64,000 bases of DNA from Variovorax sp. 770b2 (GTDB lineage: Bacteria > Pseudomonadota > Gammaproteobacteria > Burkholderiales > Burkholderiaceae_C): positions 901,796 through 965,795 of the forward strand of contig NZ_FOXJ01000001.1 of NCBI RefSeq assembly GCF_900115685.1, given 5' to 3'. Shown here one piece after another: positions 44,803 to 57,751 of the stretch. Positions within the stretch are counted from its first letter, which is position 1. Each line of letters starts with the position of its first letter. Below the pieces are notes generated by a model. The model did no database searches. It had not been told where the DNA came from and saw nothing but the letters and a program-made list of their open reading frames with translations. A program made the translations under genes and the position numbers.

Positions 44803-46865
44803 CGGAAACGCTCCAGGACAAGGTGCGCGATGCGTTCGCGCAGGGCGGGGTGCTCTCGCATGCCGCCGATCAGTTTCGCGAACGCTCGGGCCAGACCGAC
44901 ATGGCAATGGCGGTGGCCCGCACCATCGACCAGGGCGGCGTGCTGGTGGTCGAGGCCGGCACCGGCGTCGGCAAGACTTTTTCGTACCTCGTGCCGGCGC
45001 TGCTGAGCGGCGAGCGCGTGCTGCTGTCGACGGCCACCAAGACGCTTCAGGACCAATTGTTCGGCCGCGACCTGCCGCGGCTGGTCGAAGCCTTCGGGCT
45101 GCCTGTGCGCACGGCGCTCTTGAAGGGGCGCGGCAGCTACCTGTGCCTGCACCGGCTCGACACGGCGCGCCACGATGCCTCCTTGCCCGAGCGCGGGAGC
45201 CTGCGCACGCTCGCCAAGATCGAGCAATGGTCCAAGGCGACGCGCACCGGCGACCTGGCCGAGCTGCCCGGGCTCGACGAGCGTTCGCCGCTGATTCCCT
45301 TGATCACCTCCACGCGCGAGAACTGCCTGGGCGCGCAGTGCCCGCAGTTCAAGCCCTGCCACGTCAACCTGGCGCGGCGAGAGGCATTGGCGGCCGACAT
45401 CGTGGTCATCAACCACCACCTGTTCTTTGCCGATCTCGCGGTGCGCGAGACCGGCATGGCAGAACTGCTGCCGACCGTGAGCGTGGTGGTGTTCGACGAG
45501 GCGCACCAGCTCAACGAGACCGGCGTGCAGTTTCTGGGCGCGCAACTGGGCAGTGGCCAGGCACTCGACTTCGCGCGCGACATGCTGGGCGCGGGCTTGC
45601 AGCACGCGCGCGGGCTGGTCGATTGGCAGCAACTGGTGGCGGCCGTCGAGCGGGCCGCGCGCGAACTGCGGCTGGTGGTCGGCAAGCAATGGCCCGGGGC
45701 CAAGCTGCGCTGGATGGGAGAGTCGCCGGAGGGCGTCGACCCTGGGGCCTGGCAAAGGTCGCTGGAGGATCTGCAACATTCGTTCGAGCTCGCGGCCGAG
45801 GGGCTGGACACCGTCAGCGAAATTTCTCCCGACTTCGTGCGCCTGCACGAGCGGGCGCAGCAGCTTGCCAAGCGCGCGGCACGTTTCGCGCTGCCCTGCG
45901 CGGTCGATTCGGTGCGCTGGGTGGACGTGGGCTCGCAACTGCGGCTGATCGAATCACCGCTCGACATCGCCGAGGCGATGCGCAAACGCGTGCTCAAGAT
46001 CAGCGAGCCGGACGACGAAGACGACAGCGACACCGACGCCTACGGCGAGCGTCCCGCGGCACAGGAGCGGGAGCCCGACCGCCGCGCCTGGGTCTTCACC
46101 TCCGCCACGCTGGGCGACGAGCCGACGCTGCGCTGGTTCACCGAACCGTGCGGGCTGGGGGATGCCGAGGTGCTGCGCGTGCAGAGCCCGTTCGACTACG
46201 CGTCGCAGGCCGCGCTCTATGTGCCGCGCGTCTTTCCGAAACCCAACGACGCCTCGCACAGCGCGAAGGTCGCGCAACTGGCCGCACGCGGCGCTGCCGA
46301 ACTTGGCGGGCGCACGCTCGTGCTGACGACCACGCTGCGCGCATTGCGCACCATCGGCGACGCGATGAAGCAGCACTTCGAACTGCTCGATGCGGCGGAG
46401 CGGCCCGAGGTGCTGGTGCAGGGCGAGCTTCCCAAGCGCGTGCTGATGGAGCGATTCCGTGAAGGCGCGAACGAGGGACGTGCCGGCTGCGTGCTCGTGG
46501 CGTCGGCGTCGTTCTGGGAGGGCTTCGATGCGCCGGGCGACGCCTTGCAGCTGGTGGTGATCGACAAGCTGCCGTTCCCGCCGCCCAACGATCCGCTGGT
46601 CGAGGCCCGCTCGCAGCGCCTGGAAGCGCAAGGGCGCAGTTCGTTCAGCGACTATTCGTTGCCCGAGGCGGCCGTGGCGCTCAAGCAGGGGGCAGGGCGT
46701 TTGATTCGCCGCGAGACCGACAGCGGCGTGCTGGCGATCTGCGACACGCGGCTGGTGGCGATGGGCTATGGCCGCCGCTTGCTGGCGGCGCTGCCGCCGA
46801 TGCGGCGGCTGGAAACCGAGGCGGATTTCGAGAGCGCCATCGGCGCCCTCAGGAATCCTGGCTAG
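44799..46865 (+). CDS. dinG: ATP-dependent DNA helicase DinG (XPD-like)
   Basis: A 688-residue 5'-3' superfamily 2 helicase. Walker A EAGTGVGKTFSYL is near residue 55 and DEAH in VVFDEAHQLNE. Four cysteines of the iron-sulfur domain occur in GRGSYLCLHR and NCLGAQCPQFKPCHVN. C-terminal motifs include SFWEGFDAPGD and GAGRLIRRETDSG. GTG 44799 is chosen because of the overlap with the upstream gene. It acts in DNA repair and R-loop removal in relatives. Confidence 0.93.
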   Translation: MTETLQDKVRDAFAQGGVLSHAADQFRERSGQTDMAMAVARTIDQGGVLVVEAGTGVGKTFSYLVPALLSGERVLLSTATKTLQDQLFGRDLPRLVEAFGLPVRTALLKGRGSYLCLHRLDTARHDASLPERGSLRTLAKIEQWSKATRTGDLAELPGLDERSPLIPLITSTRENCLGAQCPQFKPCHVNLARREALAADIVVINHHLFFADLAVRETGMAELLPTVSVVVFDEAHQLNETGVQFLGAQLGSGQALDFARDMLGAGLQHARGLVDWQQLVAAVERAARELRLVVGKQWPGAKLRWMGESPEGVDPGAWQRSLEDLQHSFELAAEGLDTVSEISPDFVRLHERAQQLAKRAARFALPCAVDSVRWVDVGSQLRLIESPLDIAEAMRKRVLKISEPDDEDDSDTDAYGERPAAQEREPDRRAWVFTSATLGDEPTLRWFTEPCGLGDAEVLRVQSPFDYASQAALYVPRVFPKPNDASHSAKVAQLAARGAAELGGRTLVLTTTLRALRTIGDAMKQHFELLDAAERPEVLVQGELPKRVLMERFREGANEGRAGCVLVASASFWEGFDAPGDALQLVVIDKLPFPPPNDPLVEARSQRLEAQGRSSFSDYSLPEAAVALKQGAGRLIRRETDSGVLAICDTRLVAMGYGRRLLAALPPMRRLETEADFESAIGALRNPG

Positions 46866-46869
46866 CGCT

Positions 46870-47676
46870 TTACCAGAGCTTCCACCAAGGGTCGTTGTTG
46901 CCCTTGAAGCCGTTGGCGAGGTAGGTGCTCTGCGGATAGTTGGTGGTCAGCACGCGCTGGGCGTCGTCGCGCAGGTCGTTCATGCCGAGGGCGTCGTACG
47001 ACTTCACCATGATGTACAGAGCTTCCTCGAGCGCCGGCACTTCGCGGTAATCGGACAGCGCGATCTGCGCCCGGTTGATGGCTGCCAGGTAGGCGCCGCG
47101 CGAGTAGTAGTAGCGCGCCACGTGAACTTCGTACTGCGCGAGCGAGTTCACGATGTAGTTCATGCGCTGGCGCGCGTCGGGGGCGTAGCGTGAATCGGGG
47201 AACCGCGTGACGAGGTCGCGGAACGATTCGAACGATTCCTTGGCGGCCTTCTGGTCGCGCTCGGACAGGTCCTGGCGCGTGAGGAACGCGAACATGCCCA
47301 GGTCGTCGTTGAAGTTGATCACGCCCTTCAGGTAGAGCGCGTAATCGAGCGCCGGGCTGGCCGGGTGCAGCTTCATGAAGCGATCGATGGTGGCGATGGC
47401 GCTGGCCTTTTCGCCGCTCTTGTACTGGGCGTAGGCTTTTTCCAGCTGCGCCTGCTGCGCGAGCGGGGTCCCGGCGGCGCGGCCTTCGAGCTTCTCGTAC
47501 AGGGGCACTGCCTTGTCGTAGGCGCCCGAGCCGACTTCGTCCTTGGCTTCCGAGTAAATGCGGTTGGGGCTCCATCCGGCAGTCTTGTCTTCCTTGGTGG
47601 AAGAGCAGCCGGTAGCGAGCAGGGCCGCCGCGCTGAGCGCGATCCAGGCGGGGACCGATAATTTGGCGCGAAACAT
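46870..47676 (-). CDS. bamD: Outer membrane assembly lipoprotein BamD
   Basis: A 268-residue lipoprotein of the BAM complex that folds beta-barrel proteins into the outer membrane. Lipobox LLATGC (Cys24) is followed by TPR repeats (RIYSEAKDEVGSGAYDKAVPLY and similar). Length and sequence match BamD/ComL. ATG 47676 is used. A perfect TATAAT on the minus strand (47709-47714) is a suitable -10. It is divergent from rluD, a common arrangement. Confidence 0.96.
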   Translation of the reverse strand: MFRAKLSVPAWIALSAAALLATGCSSTKEDKTAGWSPNRIYSEAKDEVGSGAYDKAVPLYEKLEGRAAGTPLAQQAQLEKAYAQYKSGEKASAIATIDRFMKLHPASPALDYALYLKGVINFNDDLGMFAFLTRQDLSERDQKAAKESFESFRDLVTRFPDSRYAPDARQRMNYIVNSLAQYEVHVARYYYSRGAYLAAINRAQIALSDYREVPALEEALYIMVKSYDALGMNDLRDDAQRVLTTNYPQSTYLANGFKGNNDPWWKLW

Positions 47677-47708
47677 CACATACGGCTTTCGTGAAACAGT
47701 TGCCTTCA

Positions 47709-47714
47709 ATTATA
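47709..47714 (-). promoter_or_regulatory. -10 box of the bamD promoter
   Basis: The minus strand reads TATAAT here, 33 bases upstream of the bamD start. No good -35 hexamer was seen at the expected distance. Its place argues that rluD starts downstream of it rather than at the GTG at 47691. Confidence 0.5.
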
Positions 47715-47747
47715 TCGACCGACCCTTTGGCCGATCCCCCGGAAACC

Positions 47748-48716
47748 ATGGAGCTCGAAGAGGGCGCCGATCCGGTCGAATCGAGCGAACTGCGCCCCTT
47801 CGCCATCAGCCAGGCGCAGCATGGCCAGCGGCTCGACCGGGCACTGGCCGTCCTGGTGCCCGAGTTTTCCAGAAGTTACCTGCAGCAACTGATCGAAGCC
47901 GGCGCGGTCGAGCTTCAGGGCCGCACGCTCACCAAGGCCTCGGCCACCGTGCGCGCGGGGCAGGCGGGGCGTATCGAGCTGAAGCCCACGCCCCAGAGCC
48001 AGGCCTTCCGGCCCGAGCCGATGGATCTGGTCACCGTGTTCGAGGACGAGCACCTGCGCATCGTCGACAAGCCGGCCGGCCTGGTCGTGCATCCGGCCCC
48101 GGGCCACTGGAGCGGCACGCTCCTGAACGGGCTGCTGGCGCTGGATGCGAAGGCCGTGCTGCTGCCCCGCGCGGGCATCGTGCACCGGCTCGACCGCGAC
48201 ACCAGCGGGCTGATGGTCGTCGCGCGCACCCGCGCCGCGATGGACGCGATGGTGGCGCTGATCGCCGCGCGCGAGGTCAAGCGGCAGTACCTTGCGATCG
48301 GGCACAAGCCATGGGTCGGCGCCGCGGCCCGCCAGGTCGATGCCCCGGTCGGGCGCGATCCGCGCAACCGGCTGCGCATGGCCGTGGTCGACCTGGAGCG
48401 CCATTCGGGCAAGACGGCCCGCACGCTGATCGAGCGGCTGGACAGCCATTCGGAAGGGTGCGTGGTGCGCTGCACGCTCGAAACCGGCCGCACGCACCAG
48501 ATTCGCGTGCACATGGCGTCGATCGGCCATCCGCTGGTGGGCGACGCGCTGTACGGCGGCGCCCCGGCCGTCGGCCTGGCGCGCCAGGGGCTGCATGCGT
48601 TCCGGCTCGCGTTCGTGCACCCCATCACGCAAGCGGCGCTGGAGTTCCGCTCGCCGCCGCCGCCGGACCTTGTCCAGGCTTTGCAGTCCTGGGGGCTGGA
48701 CTACAATCGCGCCTGA
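47748..48716 (+). CDS. rluD: 23S rRNA pseudouridine synthase RluD
   Basis: A 322-residue synthase that makes pseudouridines in helix 69 of 23S rRNA. An N-terminal S4 domain ([23 protein letters not shown]) precedes the catalytic domain with [15 protein letters not shown] (active Asp) and [13 protein letters not shown] prefer ATG 47748, giving a length close to E. coli RluD (326 residues), over GTG 47691, which would lie only 14 bases from the bamD start with no room for a leader. Confidence 0.93.
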   Translation: MELEEGADPVESSELRPFAISQAQHGQRLDRALAVLVPEFSRSYLQQLIEAGAVELQGRTLTKASATVRAGQAGRIELKPTPQSQAFRPEPMDLVTVFEDEHLRIVDKPAGLVVHPAPGHWSGTLLNGLLALDAKAVLLPRAGIVHRLDRDTSGLMVVARTRAAMDAMVALIAAREVKRQYLAIGHKPWVGAAARQVDAPVGRDPRNRLRMAVVDLERHSGKTARTLIERLDSHSEGCVVRCTLETGRTHQIRVHMASIGHPLVGDALYGGAPAVGLARQGLHAFRLAFVHPITQAALEFRSPPPPDLVQALQSWGLDYNRA

Positions 48717-48843
48717 CGGCCCGAGGGCCGCGCCGGCCCCGATGCCGGCCCTGCGTTGCACTCGCCGCGTGCCGGCAACGCCTCCTTCTTTCATCCTTCT
48801 GAACAAGCGCCTTCGAGGCGCCTTTTCCCGGATAACGCGAACC

Positions 48844-49755
48844 ATGAATACGGCGGATGCCAAGCGCATTCTCGAAACCGCCTTGATCTGTTCGAGCCAG
48901 CCGTTGCCGGTGCGCGATCTGCGCGTGCTGTTCGACGACGAGCTGGGCGTGGACACCATCAAGGTGCTGTTGCTTGAACTGCAGGAAGACTGGGCGCAAC
49001 GCGGCCTGGAGCTGGTGAGCGTCGGCAGCGGCTGGCGCTTCCAGAGCCGGCCCGAGATGCGCGACCACCTCGATCGCCTGCACCCCGAGAAGCCGCCGCG
49101 CTACACGCGCGCCGCGCTGGAGACGCTCGCCATCATTGCCTACCGCCAGCCGGCCACGCGCGGCGACATGGAAGACATCCGGGGCGTCACGATCAACTCG
49201 CTGATCCTGAAACAGCTCGAAGACCGCGGCTGGGTCGAGGTGATCGGCCACCGCGAAACCGTCGGCCGGCCTGCGCTGTACGCGACCACCCGGCAGTTTC
49301 TCGACGATCTCGGGCTTGCATCGCTGGACCAGTTGCCGCTGATCGAAACCCCCGCGCAGCAGGCCGCCCTGGTCGATGCGCTCGAGCAGGCGTCCGGCAA
49401 CCAGCCCGGTCTGCCCATGGACGTCGTGGCCGAGTCGGATGCCGATGCCTCCGCCGATGGCGATGCGGACATGGCGCCGGGAGAAGCCTCGCAAGAGGCG
49501 CCGCTGCCAGCGGACGCCGCCGTCGAAGCCCCCGCGGAAGTGGTGCAAGCCGCTGCAGCGCAGGTGGCTGAAGATGCCGCGTCTGCCGACGTGGCCGAGG
49601 AAGCGGACCAGGCCCCGCTCCCCGCAGGCGATGAGGCCGAGTCTCCCGCCGAAGTCGAACCCACCCGCGTCCCCGATTCCGACCCCGATGCCGCGTCCCA
49701 GGACGAGGCCGACCCCCACGCAGTTCCTCCGGAAAAACCCCATGAGCCCATCTGA
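48844..49755 (+). CDS. scpB: Segregation and condensation protein ScpB
   Basis: A 303-residue protein. Residues 1-190 are the tandem winged-helix kleisin-partner domain ([49 protein letters not shown] in two stretches, GRPALYATT). ScpB works with ScpA and SMC in chromosome organisation. The last 110 residues are an acidic Ala/Glu/Asp-rich tail absent from typical ScpB. No scpA is adjacent. It overlaps rluB by 14 bases. Confidence 0.92.
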   Translation: MNTADAKRILETALICSSQPLPVRDLRVLFDDELGVDTIKVLLLELQEDWAQRGLELVSVGSGWRFQSRPEMRDHLDRLHPEKPPRYTRAALETLAIIAYRQPATRGDMEDIRGVTINSLILKQLEDRGWVEVIGHRETVGRPALYATTRQFLDDLGLASLDQLPLIETPAQQAALVDALEQASGNQPGLPMDVVAESDADASADGDADMAPGEASQEAPLPADAAVEAPAEVVQAAAAQVAEDAASADVAEEADQAPLPAGDEAESPAEVEPTRVPDSDPDAASQDEADPHAVPPEKPHEPI

Positions 49756-51544
49756 CATCGACGACGCGGGAATCCAGCCGGTCGCGCCTGAATCCGAGCA
49801 AAAGGAGGCGCCAGCGACCGAACAGGCTGCGGATGCCGGTATCGATTCCGCAGCGCCTGCCGATGGCGAGGCTCCCAAGAAGCGGCGCCCGCGCAAGAAG
49901 AAGGTGGTGGAGGTGGCAGCCGATGAGGCCGAGGCACCTTCTGCAATCGCGCAGGCCGAGCCCGTAGAACCCACAGGACCCGCAGTCGAAACGTCGGTTG
50001 CCGCTGCGGCGTCCGAAGACGTTGCCCCGGTCGAAGCCGCCCGCGAGGAGCGCCCGATGGAAGAGGCGCCCCGCGGCGATCAAGGCGACGACGAGGAAGA
50101 AGACGAAGACGAAGAACCCGACGAGGAAGAAGACGACCTGGACCGCGCCCGCCGCGCTGCCGAGCGTGAACAGCGCAACGCCCCGCCGACCGAGCCGATC
50201 CGCTTCGCCGACGTCATTTCGGGCCAGTTCGATGCCGACGAGGAAAGCCCCGAGGTGCCGCCGCTCAAGCGCGTGCTGCTGCCCGAGGCCGATTCGCCCA
50301 AGCTGCACAAGGTGCTGGCGCAAGCGGGCCTCGGTTCGCGGCTCGAGATGGAGTCGCTGATCCTGCAGGGCCGGATTTCGGTCAACAACGAGCCCGCCCA
50401 CATCGGCCAGCGCATCCAGTACGGCGACCAGGTCAAGATCAACGGCAAGCCCATCCGCTACCGCATCGCACCGCCGCCGCCGCGCGTGATCGCGTACCAC
50501 AAGCCCGTGGGCGAAGTGGTCACGCATGACGACCCGCAGAACCGGCCCACCGTGTTCCGCAAGCTCCCGCGCCTGCAGCAGGGCAAGTGGCAGTCGGTCG
50601 GCCGCCTCGACCTGAACACCGAAGGTTTGCTGCTGTTCAGCAGCTCGGGCGACTTGGCCAACCAACTGATGCACCCGCGCTTCGGCCTGGAGCGCGAGTA
50701 CGCGGTGCGCGTGCTGGGGGCCCTCAGCAGCGAAGAGAAGCAGAAGCTCCTCGACGGCGTGCGCCTGGAAGACGGCATGGCCCAGTTCGGCACCATCGAA
50801 GAGGGCGGCGGCGAAGGCTCCAACTGCTGGTACCGCGTGACCATCTCCGAAGGCCGCAACCGCGAGGTTCGCCGGCTGTTCGAGTCGGTGGGCCATGCGG
50901 TCAGCCGGCTGATCCGTATCCGCTATGGCGCGATGGTGCTGCCGCGCGGCCTGAAGCGCGGCGCCTGGATGGAGCTGGACGAGCGCGACATCCGCGCGCT
51001 GTTCCAGGCTTCGGGCGGCGCCGCTGCGCGCCCCGCGGCGCCGCAGCAACGCGGTCCCGGCGGCCCCGAAGGCGGTGGCCGCAACGGGCGCAACAAGAAA
51101 CGCCGTGGCAACCGCAATGCCGGGGGCCAAGGTCAGGGGCAAGAGCAAGGCCAGCAACCGCGCGAAATGCGCGATGACGGGCGCGAGGCGCCCATTCCGA
51201 ATCCGCTGGGCGACGGTCGCCCGCCGCGCGGCGATCGCGGTGGCCGCGCCAACCGCGGCGGCGGCAACGGCGGCCCGCCGCAGCAGCAGCAGCGCCGCGG
51301 CAATGCCGGCGGCAACAACCGCCAGGGGCAGGGGGGCGGCAATCGTCAGGGCGACGATCGCCAGCCGAGCGGCGCCAACCAGCCCGATCCGATGAAGACG
51401 TCGCTGGGCTACATCGGCGCTGACAGCTTCTCGCGCCAGCGCAAGGAGCAGCGCGGCGGACCGGGGCGTCGCAGCGGAGGCGGTGGCGCCACAGGGGGTG
51501 GCGGTTACGGCGGCCCGGCCGGTTCGCGCCGCCGCGGGCGCTGA
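49742..51544 (+). CDS. rluB: 23S rRNA pseudouridine synthase RluB with long disordered ends
   Basis: A 600-residue protein, about twice the usual length. Residues 1-180 are low complexity with a basic patch (KKRRPRKKK) and a very acidic run ([19 protein letters not shown]). The enzyme core covers roughly 180-425: S4 domain [20 protein letters not shown], then [17 protein letters not shown] with the catalytic Asp and [20 protein letters not shown]. The last 175 residues are Gly/Arg/Asn/Gln-rich. ATG 49742 starts inside scpB, whose stop is at 49755. Confidence 0.92.
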   Translation: MSPSDIDDAGIQPVAPESEQKEAPATEQAADAGIDSAAPADGEAPKKRRPRKKKVVEVAADEAEAPSAIAQAEPVEPTGPAVETSVAAAASEDVAPVEAAREERPMEEAPRGDQGDDEEEDEDEEPDEEEDDLDRARRAAEREQRNAPPTEPIRFADVISGQFDADEESPEVPPLKRVLLPEADSPKLHKVLAQAGLGSRLEMESLILQGRISVNNEPAHIGQRIQYGDQVKINGKPIRYRIAPPPPRVIAYHKPVGEVVTHDDPQNRPTVFRKLPRLQQGKWQSVGRLDLNTEGLLLFSSSGDLANQLMHPRFGLEREYAVRVLGALSSEEKQKLLDGVRLEDGMAQFGTIEEGGGEGSNCWYRVTISEGRNREVRRLFESVGHAVSRLIRIRYGAMVLPRGLKRGAWMELDERDIRALFQASGGAAARPAAPQQRGPGGPEGGGRNGRNKKRRGNRNAGGQGQGQEQGQQPREMRDDGREAPIPNPLGDGRPPRGDRGGRANRGGGNGGPPQQQQRRGNAGGNNRQGQGGGNRQGDDRQPSGANQPDPMKTSLGYIGADSFSRQRKEQRGGPGRRSGGGGATGGGGYGGPAGSRRRGR

Positions 51545-51580
51545 AAGCCAGCCGTCACAGCGCGGCTTTCGCGGGGTTTT
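51543..51580 (+). terminator. Probable terminator after rluB
   Basis: GAAAGCC (51543-51549) pairs with GGCTTTC (51564-51570); GCGGGGTTTT follows. The T-run is four bases and offset, so termination may be partial. It separates the scpB-rluB unit from the ndk promoter region. Confidence 0.5.
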
Positions 51581-51696
51581 CACCAATCCCATGGGCCGCG
51601 CCGGTTAAAATCAGAGGCTTTGTCGACTGGTTGCGAAACAAATTCGTTGCAGTTGTGACAAAACACTTCAAAATCAAAGCTGCAGGAAGCATTTCA

Positions 51697-52122
51697 ATGG
51701 CTATCGAACGTACCCTCTCCATCATCAAGCCCGACGCAGTCGCCAAGAACGTCATCGGCAAGATCGTCTCCCGCTTCGAAGCTGCCGGCCTCAAGATCGT
51801 CGCCGCCAAGCTGGTGCATCTGTCGCGCAACGAAGCCGAACAGTTCTACTCGGTCCACAAGGAGCGTCCCTTCTTCAAGGACCTGGTCGAGTTCATGATC
51901 TCGGGCCCCGTGTTCGTGCAAGTGCTCGAAGGCGAAAACGCCATCGCCAAGAACCGTGACCTGATGGGCGCCACCGACCCCAAGAAGGCAGCCGCCGGCA
52001 CCATCCGCGCCGACTTCGCCGACAGCATCGACGCCAACGCCGTGCACGGCTCGGACGCCGCCGAAACCGCAGCGAACGAAGTCTCGTTCTTCTTCGCCGG
52101 CCTCAACGTCTACGCCCGCTGA
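51697..52122 (+). CDS. ndk: Nucleoside diphosphate kinase
   Basis: A 141-residue enzyme that balances NTP pools by phosphotransfer via an active His. The N-terminus [18 protein letters not shown], the Arg/Thr nucleotide site and the active His in [16 protein letters not shown] are all present. It is the first gene of the long co-directional block to the end of the window; the 152-base region upstream is AT-richer and likely holds its promoter. Confidence 0.97.
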   Translation: MAIERTLSIIKPDAVAKNVIGKIVSRFEAAGLKIVAAKLVHLSRNEAEQFYSVHKERPFFKDLVEFMISGPVFVQVLEGENAIAKNRDLMGATDPKKAAAGTIRADFADSIDANAVHGSDAAETAANEVSFFFAGLNVYAR

Positions 52123-52143
52123 GGCTGTCTGCCGACTGATTCC

Positions 52144-53298
<1,155 letters not shown>

Positions 53299-53302
53299 AC
53301 CG

Positions 53303-54157
53303 ATGAGCAAGGCCTTTCCGATGACCACCGCGAGCACGCAGCGCATGCTGGCTGCGAGCTTTGCCGGTGTCGCCGTGGCGTTTCTGCTCACGGGCTGCGT
53401 CAACACGCGGACCACCACCACCAGCCTGGCCGACACCAGCTCGGGCAAGGGCAACGAGATCGTCACCGAGTCCGACGAGACCAACCGGCAGCGTCGCGCG
53501 CGCCTGCGCATGGAGCTGGCTTCGGGCTATTTCGAACATGGCCAGACCACCGTCGCGCTCGACGAAATCAAGCAGGCGCTGGTGGCCGACCCCAACTACG
53601 CGGACGCCTACAACCTGCGCGGCCTCGTCTACATGCGCCTGGAGGATGCGGGCCTGGCCGAAGACAGCTTCCGCCGCGCGATCGCGATCAACCCGCGCGA
53701 CCCCAACATCCGCCACAACTACGGTTGGCTTCTGTGCCAGCAGAACCGCTTTGGCGACGCCGCGCAGCAGTTCACCGAAGCGCTTGCCGTGCCCAGCTAC
53801 AACGACCGCGCCAAGACGCTCATGACGCAGGGCGTCTGCGAGCTCAAGGCCGGGCTGCGCCCGCAGGCCGAGCGCAGCCTCATGCAGGCCTACGAAATCG
53901 ACGCCGGCAATCCGGTGGTCGGCTTCAACCTGGCGTCGGTGCTGGCGCAGCGCGACGAGTGGCAGCGCGCGCAGTTCTACATCCGCCGCGTCAACAACAG
54001 CCCCTCGGCCAGCGCCGAGACGCTCTGGCTGGGCATCAAGATCGAACGCAAGCTCAACAACCGCGAGGCCATCGCGCAGTTGGGAGGCCAACTGCAGCGC
54101 CGCTTCCCCCAATCGCGGGAGGCATCAGCGTACGAGCGCGGGAATTTCAATGACTGA
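53303..54157 (+). CDS. pilF: Type IV pilus biogenesis/stability lipoprotein PilF (PilW)
   Basis: A 284-residue TPR lipoprotein; lipobox LLTGC (Cys32). At least five TPR-like units are visible (ASGYFEHGQTTVALDEIKQA, ADAYNLRGLVYMRLEDAGLA and following). PilF helps assemble the PilQ secretin in the outer membrane. ATG 53303 is used. It sits between rlmN and rodZ, the standard order in this class, and overlaps rodZ by eight bases. Confidence 0.92.
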   Translation: MSKAFPMTTASTQRMLAASFAGVAVAFLLTGCVNTRTTTTSLADTSSGKGNEIVTESDETNRQRRARLRMELASGYFEHGQTTVALDEIKQALVADPNYADAYNLRGLVYMRLEDAGLAEDSFRRAIAINPRDPNIRHNYGWLLCQQNRFGDAAQQFTEALAVPSYNDRAKTLMTQGVCELKAGLRPQAERSLMQAYEIDAGNPVVGFNLASVLAQRDEWQRAQFYIRRVNNSPSASAETLWLGIKIERKLNNREAIAQLGGQLQRRFPQSREASAYERGNFND

Positions 54158-55108
54158 ACGGGTTTCGGAGTTCGGCACTTCCGCGGCACTGCCGCTCGAG
54201 GAAGGCGACATCGCGCACAAGACGGCCGGCGACCTGCTGCGCGAGGCGCGCGAAGCGCACGGACTGCATATCGACATGGTCGCGGCCGCCCTCAAGGTGC
54301 CGCCGCAGAAGCTCATGGCGCTCGAGGCGGACGACATCGCGTCGCTGCCCGACCCGGTCTTTGCGCGCGCCCTGGCCAGCAGTGTCTGCCGGGCCCTGCG
54401 CATCGATCCGGCGCCCGTGCTCGCCAAGCTGCCGAGCACCAAGCACACGGCACTGGCCGTGGCCGACCGCACCCTCAAGACCAACATCGTTTCCGGCACA
54501 CCGCGCTGGAACGGCGGCCGCTCCAGCGTGCTGCCGTCGCGGGCGCTGCTGACGGTGGTCGTGCTCCTGCTGATCGGCGCAGGTGCGCTGTTCTGGCTGC
54601 CGCAATCGGTCTTCGACCAGATCGGCGCCTCGGTGTCGCGCCTCACGTCGCGCAGCGAGCCCGATGCGGGTGCGGCGGGCGACGCGCCCGCAGCCGGATC
54701 GGTTTCGGGCACGCCGGGCGTCGTTGCCGAGAACGTTCCCGTGCAGGCCGTTGCGCCCACCGGGCCCGCAGGCGATGCACCTGCTGCGGCTGCCAATGCC
54801 CCCGCAACTGCGGCTGCGGCTGCGGCAACCGTCGCACCTGCGGCATCTCCCGTTGCCGCCGCAAACAGCAGCCAGCAACTGGTTTTCGTGGCACGCGAAG
54901 AGTGCTGGATCACCGTGACCGAAGCTGGCGGCAAGCAACTGCTGCGCCGCAGCCTCCAGGCCGGCGAAACCGTCGGGCTCTCGGGCACGCTGCCACTCTC
55001 GGTGGTGGTGGGGCGCGCTTCCGCCGTGGACGTGCAGGTGCGCGGAAAAGCCTACGATCTGAAGCCTGTCACGCGCGGCGGCGGCGTGGCGCGTTTCGAG
55101 GTGACACC

Positions 55109-55112
<4 letters not shown>
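54150..55112 (+). CDS. rodZ: RodZ-type cytoskeletal helix-turn-helix protein
   Basis: A 320-residue protein. An N-terminal XRE-like HTH ([24 protein letters not shown]) that in RodZ binds MreB is followed by a membrane segment ([18 protein letters not shown], about 133-150), a long Ala/Pro-rich periplasmic linker and the C-terminal DUF4115 domain ([20 protein letters not shown]). It links cell-shape machinery to the membrane. Its stop overlaps the ispG GTG start. Confidence 0.88.
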
Positions 55113-56419
<1,307 letters not shown>

Positions 56420-56434
56420 CACCTCCGCAGACTC

Positions 56435-57745
56435 ATGGCTGAAAAATTGAATGCCGTCAAAGGCATGAACGACATATTGCCGCCCGAATCGGCGCGCTGG
56501 GAGTGGCTCGAGGCCACCGTGCGCGACCTGATGGGGCGCTATGCGTACCGCAACGTCCGCACGCCGATCCTGGAGCACACGGCGCTGTTCGTGCGCGGCA
56601 TCGGCGAGGTCACCGACATCGTCGAGAAGGAGATGTACTCCTTCCACGACCGCTCGGACAAGTACGGCGACAACGACCACCTGACGCTGCGCCCCGAGAA
56701 CACTGCCGGCCTGGTGCGCGCGGTGATCGAGCACAACATGCTCTACGACGGCGGCAAGCGCCTCTGGTACATCGGCCCGATGTTCCGGCGCGAGAAGCCG
56801 CAGCGAGGGCGCTTTCGCCAGTTCCACCAGATCGGCGCCGAGGCGCTCGGCTTTGCCGGCCCCGACGTTGACGCCGAACTGATCCTGCTGGCCAACGCGC
56901 TCTGGAAGCGGATCGGCCTGACCGACGTTCGCCTCGAGCTCAACAGCCTGGGGCAGCCCGCCGAGCGCGCGCTGCATCGCGCGCAGCTCATCGCCCACTT
57001 CGAGAAGCACGCCGACAAGCTCGACGAAGACGGCAAGCGGCGCCTGCACAGCAATCCGCTGCGCATCCTCGACACCAAGAACCCGGCGATGAAGGACGTG
57101 GTCGAGTCGGCGCCGAAACTGATCGATTTCCTGGGTGCCGAATCGCTTGCGCACTTCGAGGGACTGAAGGCCATCCTCGATGCCAACGGCGTGGCCTACA
57201 CCATCAACCCGCGGCTCGTGCGCGGCCTGGACTACTACAACCTCAGCGTGTTCGAGTTCGTGACCGACCGTCTCGGGTCGCAAGGCACGGTGTGCGCAGG
57301 CGGCCGCTATGACGACCTGATCGCGCAGATCGGTGGCAAGCCCGCACCTGCGGTTGGCTGGGCCATGGGCGTGGAGCGCGTGCTCGACCTGATGAAAGAG
57401 CAGGGCACCGACATTTCCCTGCCCGTGCCCGACGTCTACGCGGTCGTTCCGGACGCGTCCGCCATGCCCGTGGTGCTGCGCACGCTGCAGCAACTGCGTG
57501 ATGTCGGTGTGCGCGTGCAGATGCACGCCGCCACGGTCGACGGCCTTGGCAGCTTCAAATCGCAGTTCAAGCGGGCCGACAACAGCGGCGCCACCTACGC
57601 CCTGATCTTCGGCGCCGATGAACTTGCACGCGGCGAAGTGACTCTCAAGGCGCTGCGCGACGGCAGCGGCGCGCAAACCTCGCGGCCACTCGCCGAAGTG
57701 GCCACCTGGGCCGCCACCCTACAATCCCCGGCTCCCAACACCTGA
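56435..57745 (+). CDS. hisS: Histidyl-tRNA synthetase
   Basis: A 436-residue class II aminoacyl-tRNA synthetase. Motif 1 region around [16 protein letters not shown], motif 2 [20 protein letters not shown], the His-binding [16 protein letters not shown] and motif 3 [16 protein letters not shown] are visible, followed by the anticodon-binding domain. It is 15 bases after ispG and 6 before the next gene. Confidence 0.98.
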   Translation: MAEKLNAVKGMNDILPPESARWEWLEATVRDLMGRYAYRNVRTPILEHTALFVRGIGEVTDIVEKEMYSFHDRSDKYGDNDHLTLRPENTAGLVRAVIEHNMLYDGGKRLWYIGPMFRREKPQRGRFRQFHQIGAEALGFAGPDVDAELILLANALWKRIGLTDVRLELNSLGQPAERALHRAQLIAHFEKHADKLDEDGKRRLHSNPLRILDTKNPAMKDVVESAPKLIDFLGAESLAHFEGLKAILDANGVAYTINPRLVRGLDYYNLSVFEFVTDRLGSQGTVCAGGRYDDLIAQIGGKPAPAVGWAMGVERVLDLMKEQGTDISLPVPDVYAVVPDASAMPVVLRTLQQLRDVGVRVQMHAATVDGLGSFKSQFKRADNSGATYALIFGADELARGEVTLKALRDGSGAQTSRPLAEVATWAATLQSPAPNT

Positions 57746-57751
57746 CAGCGC

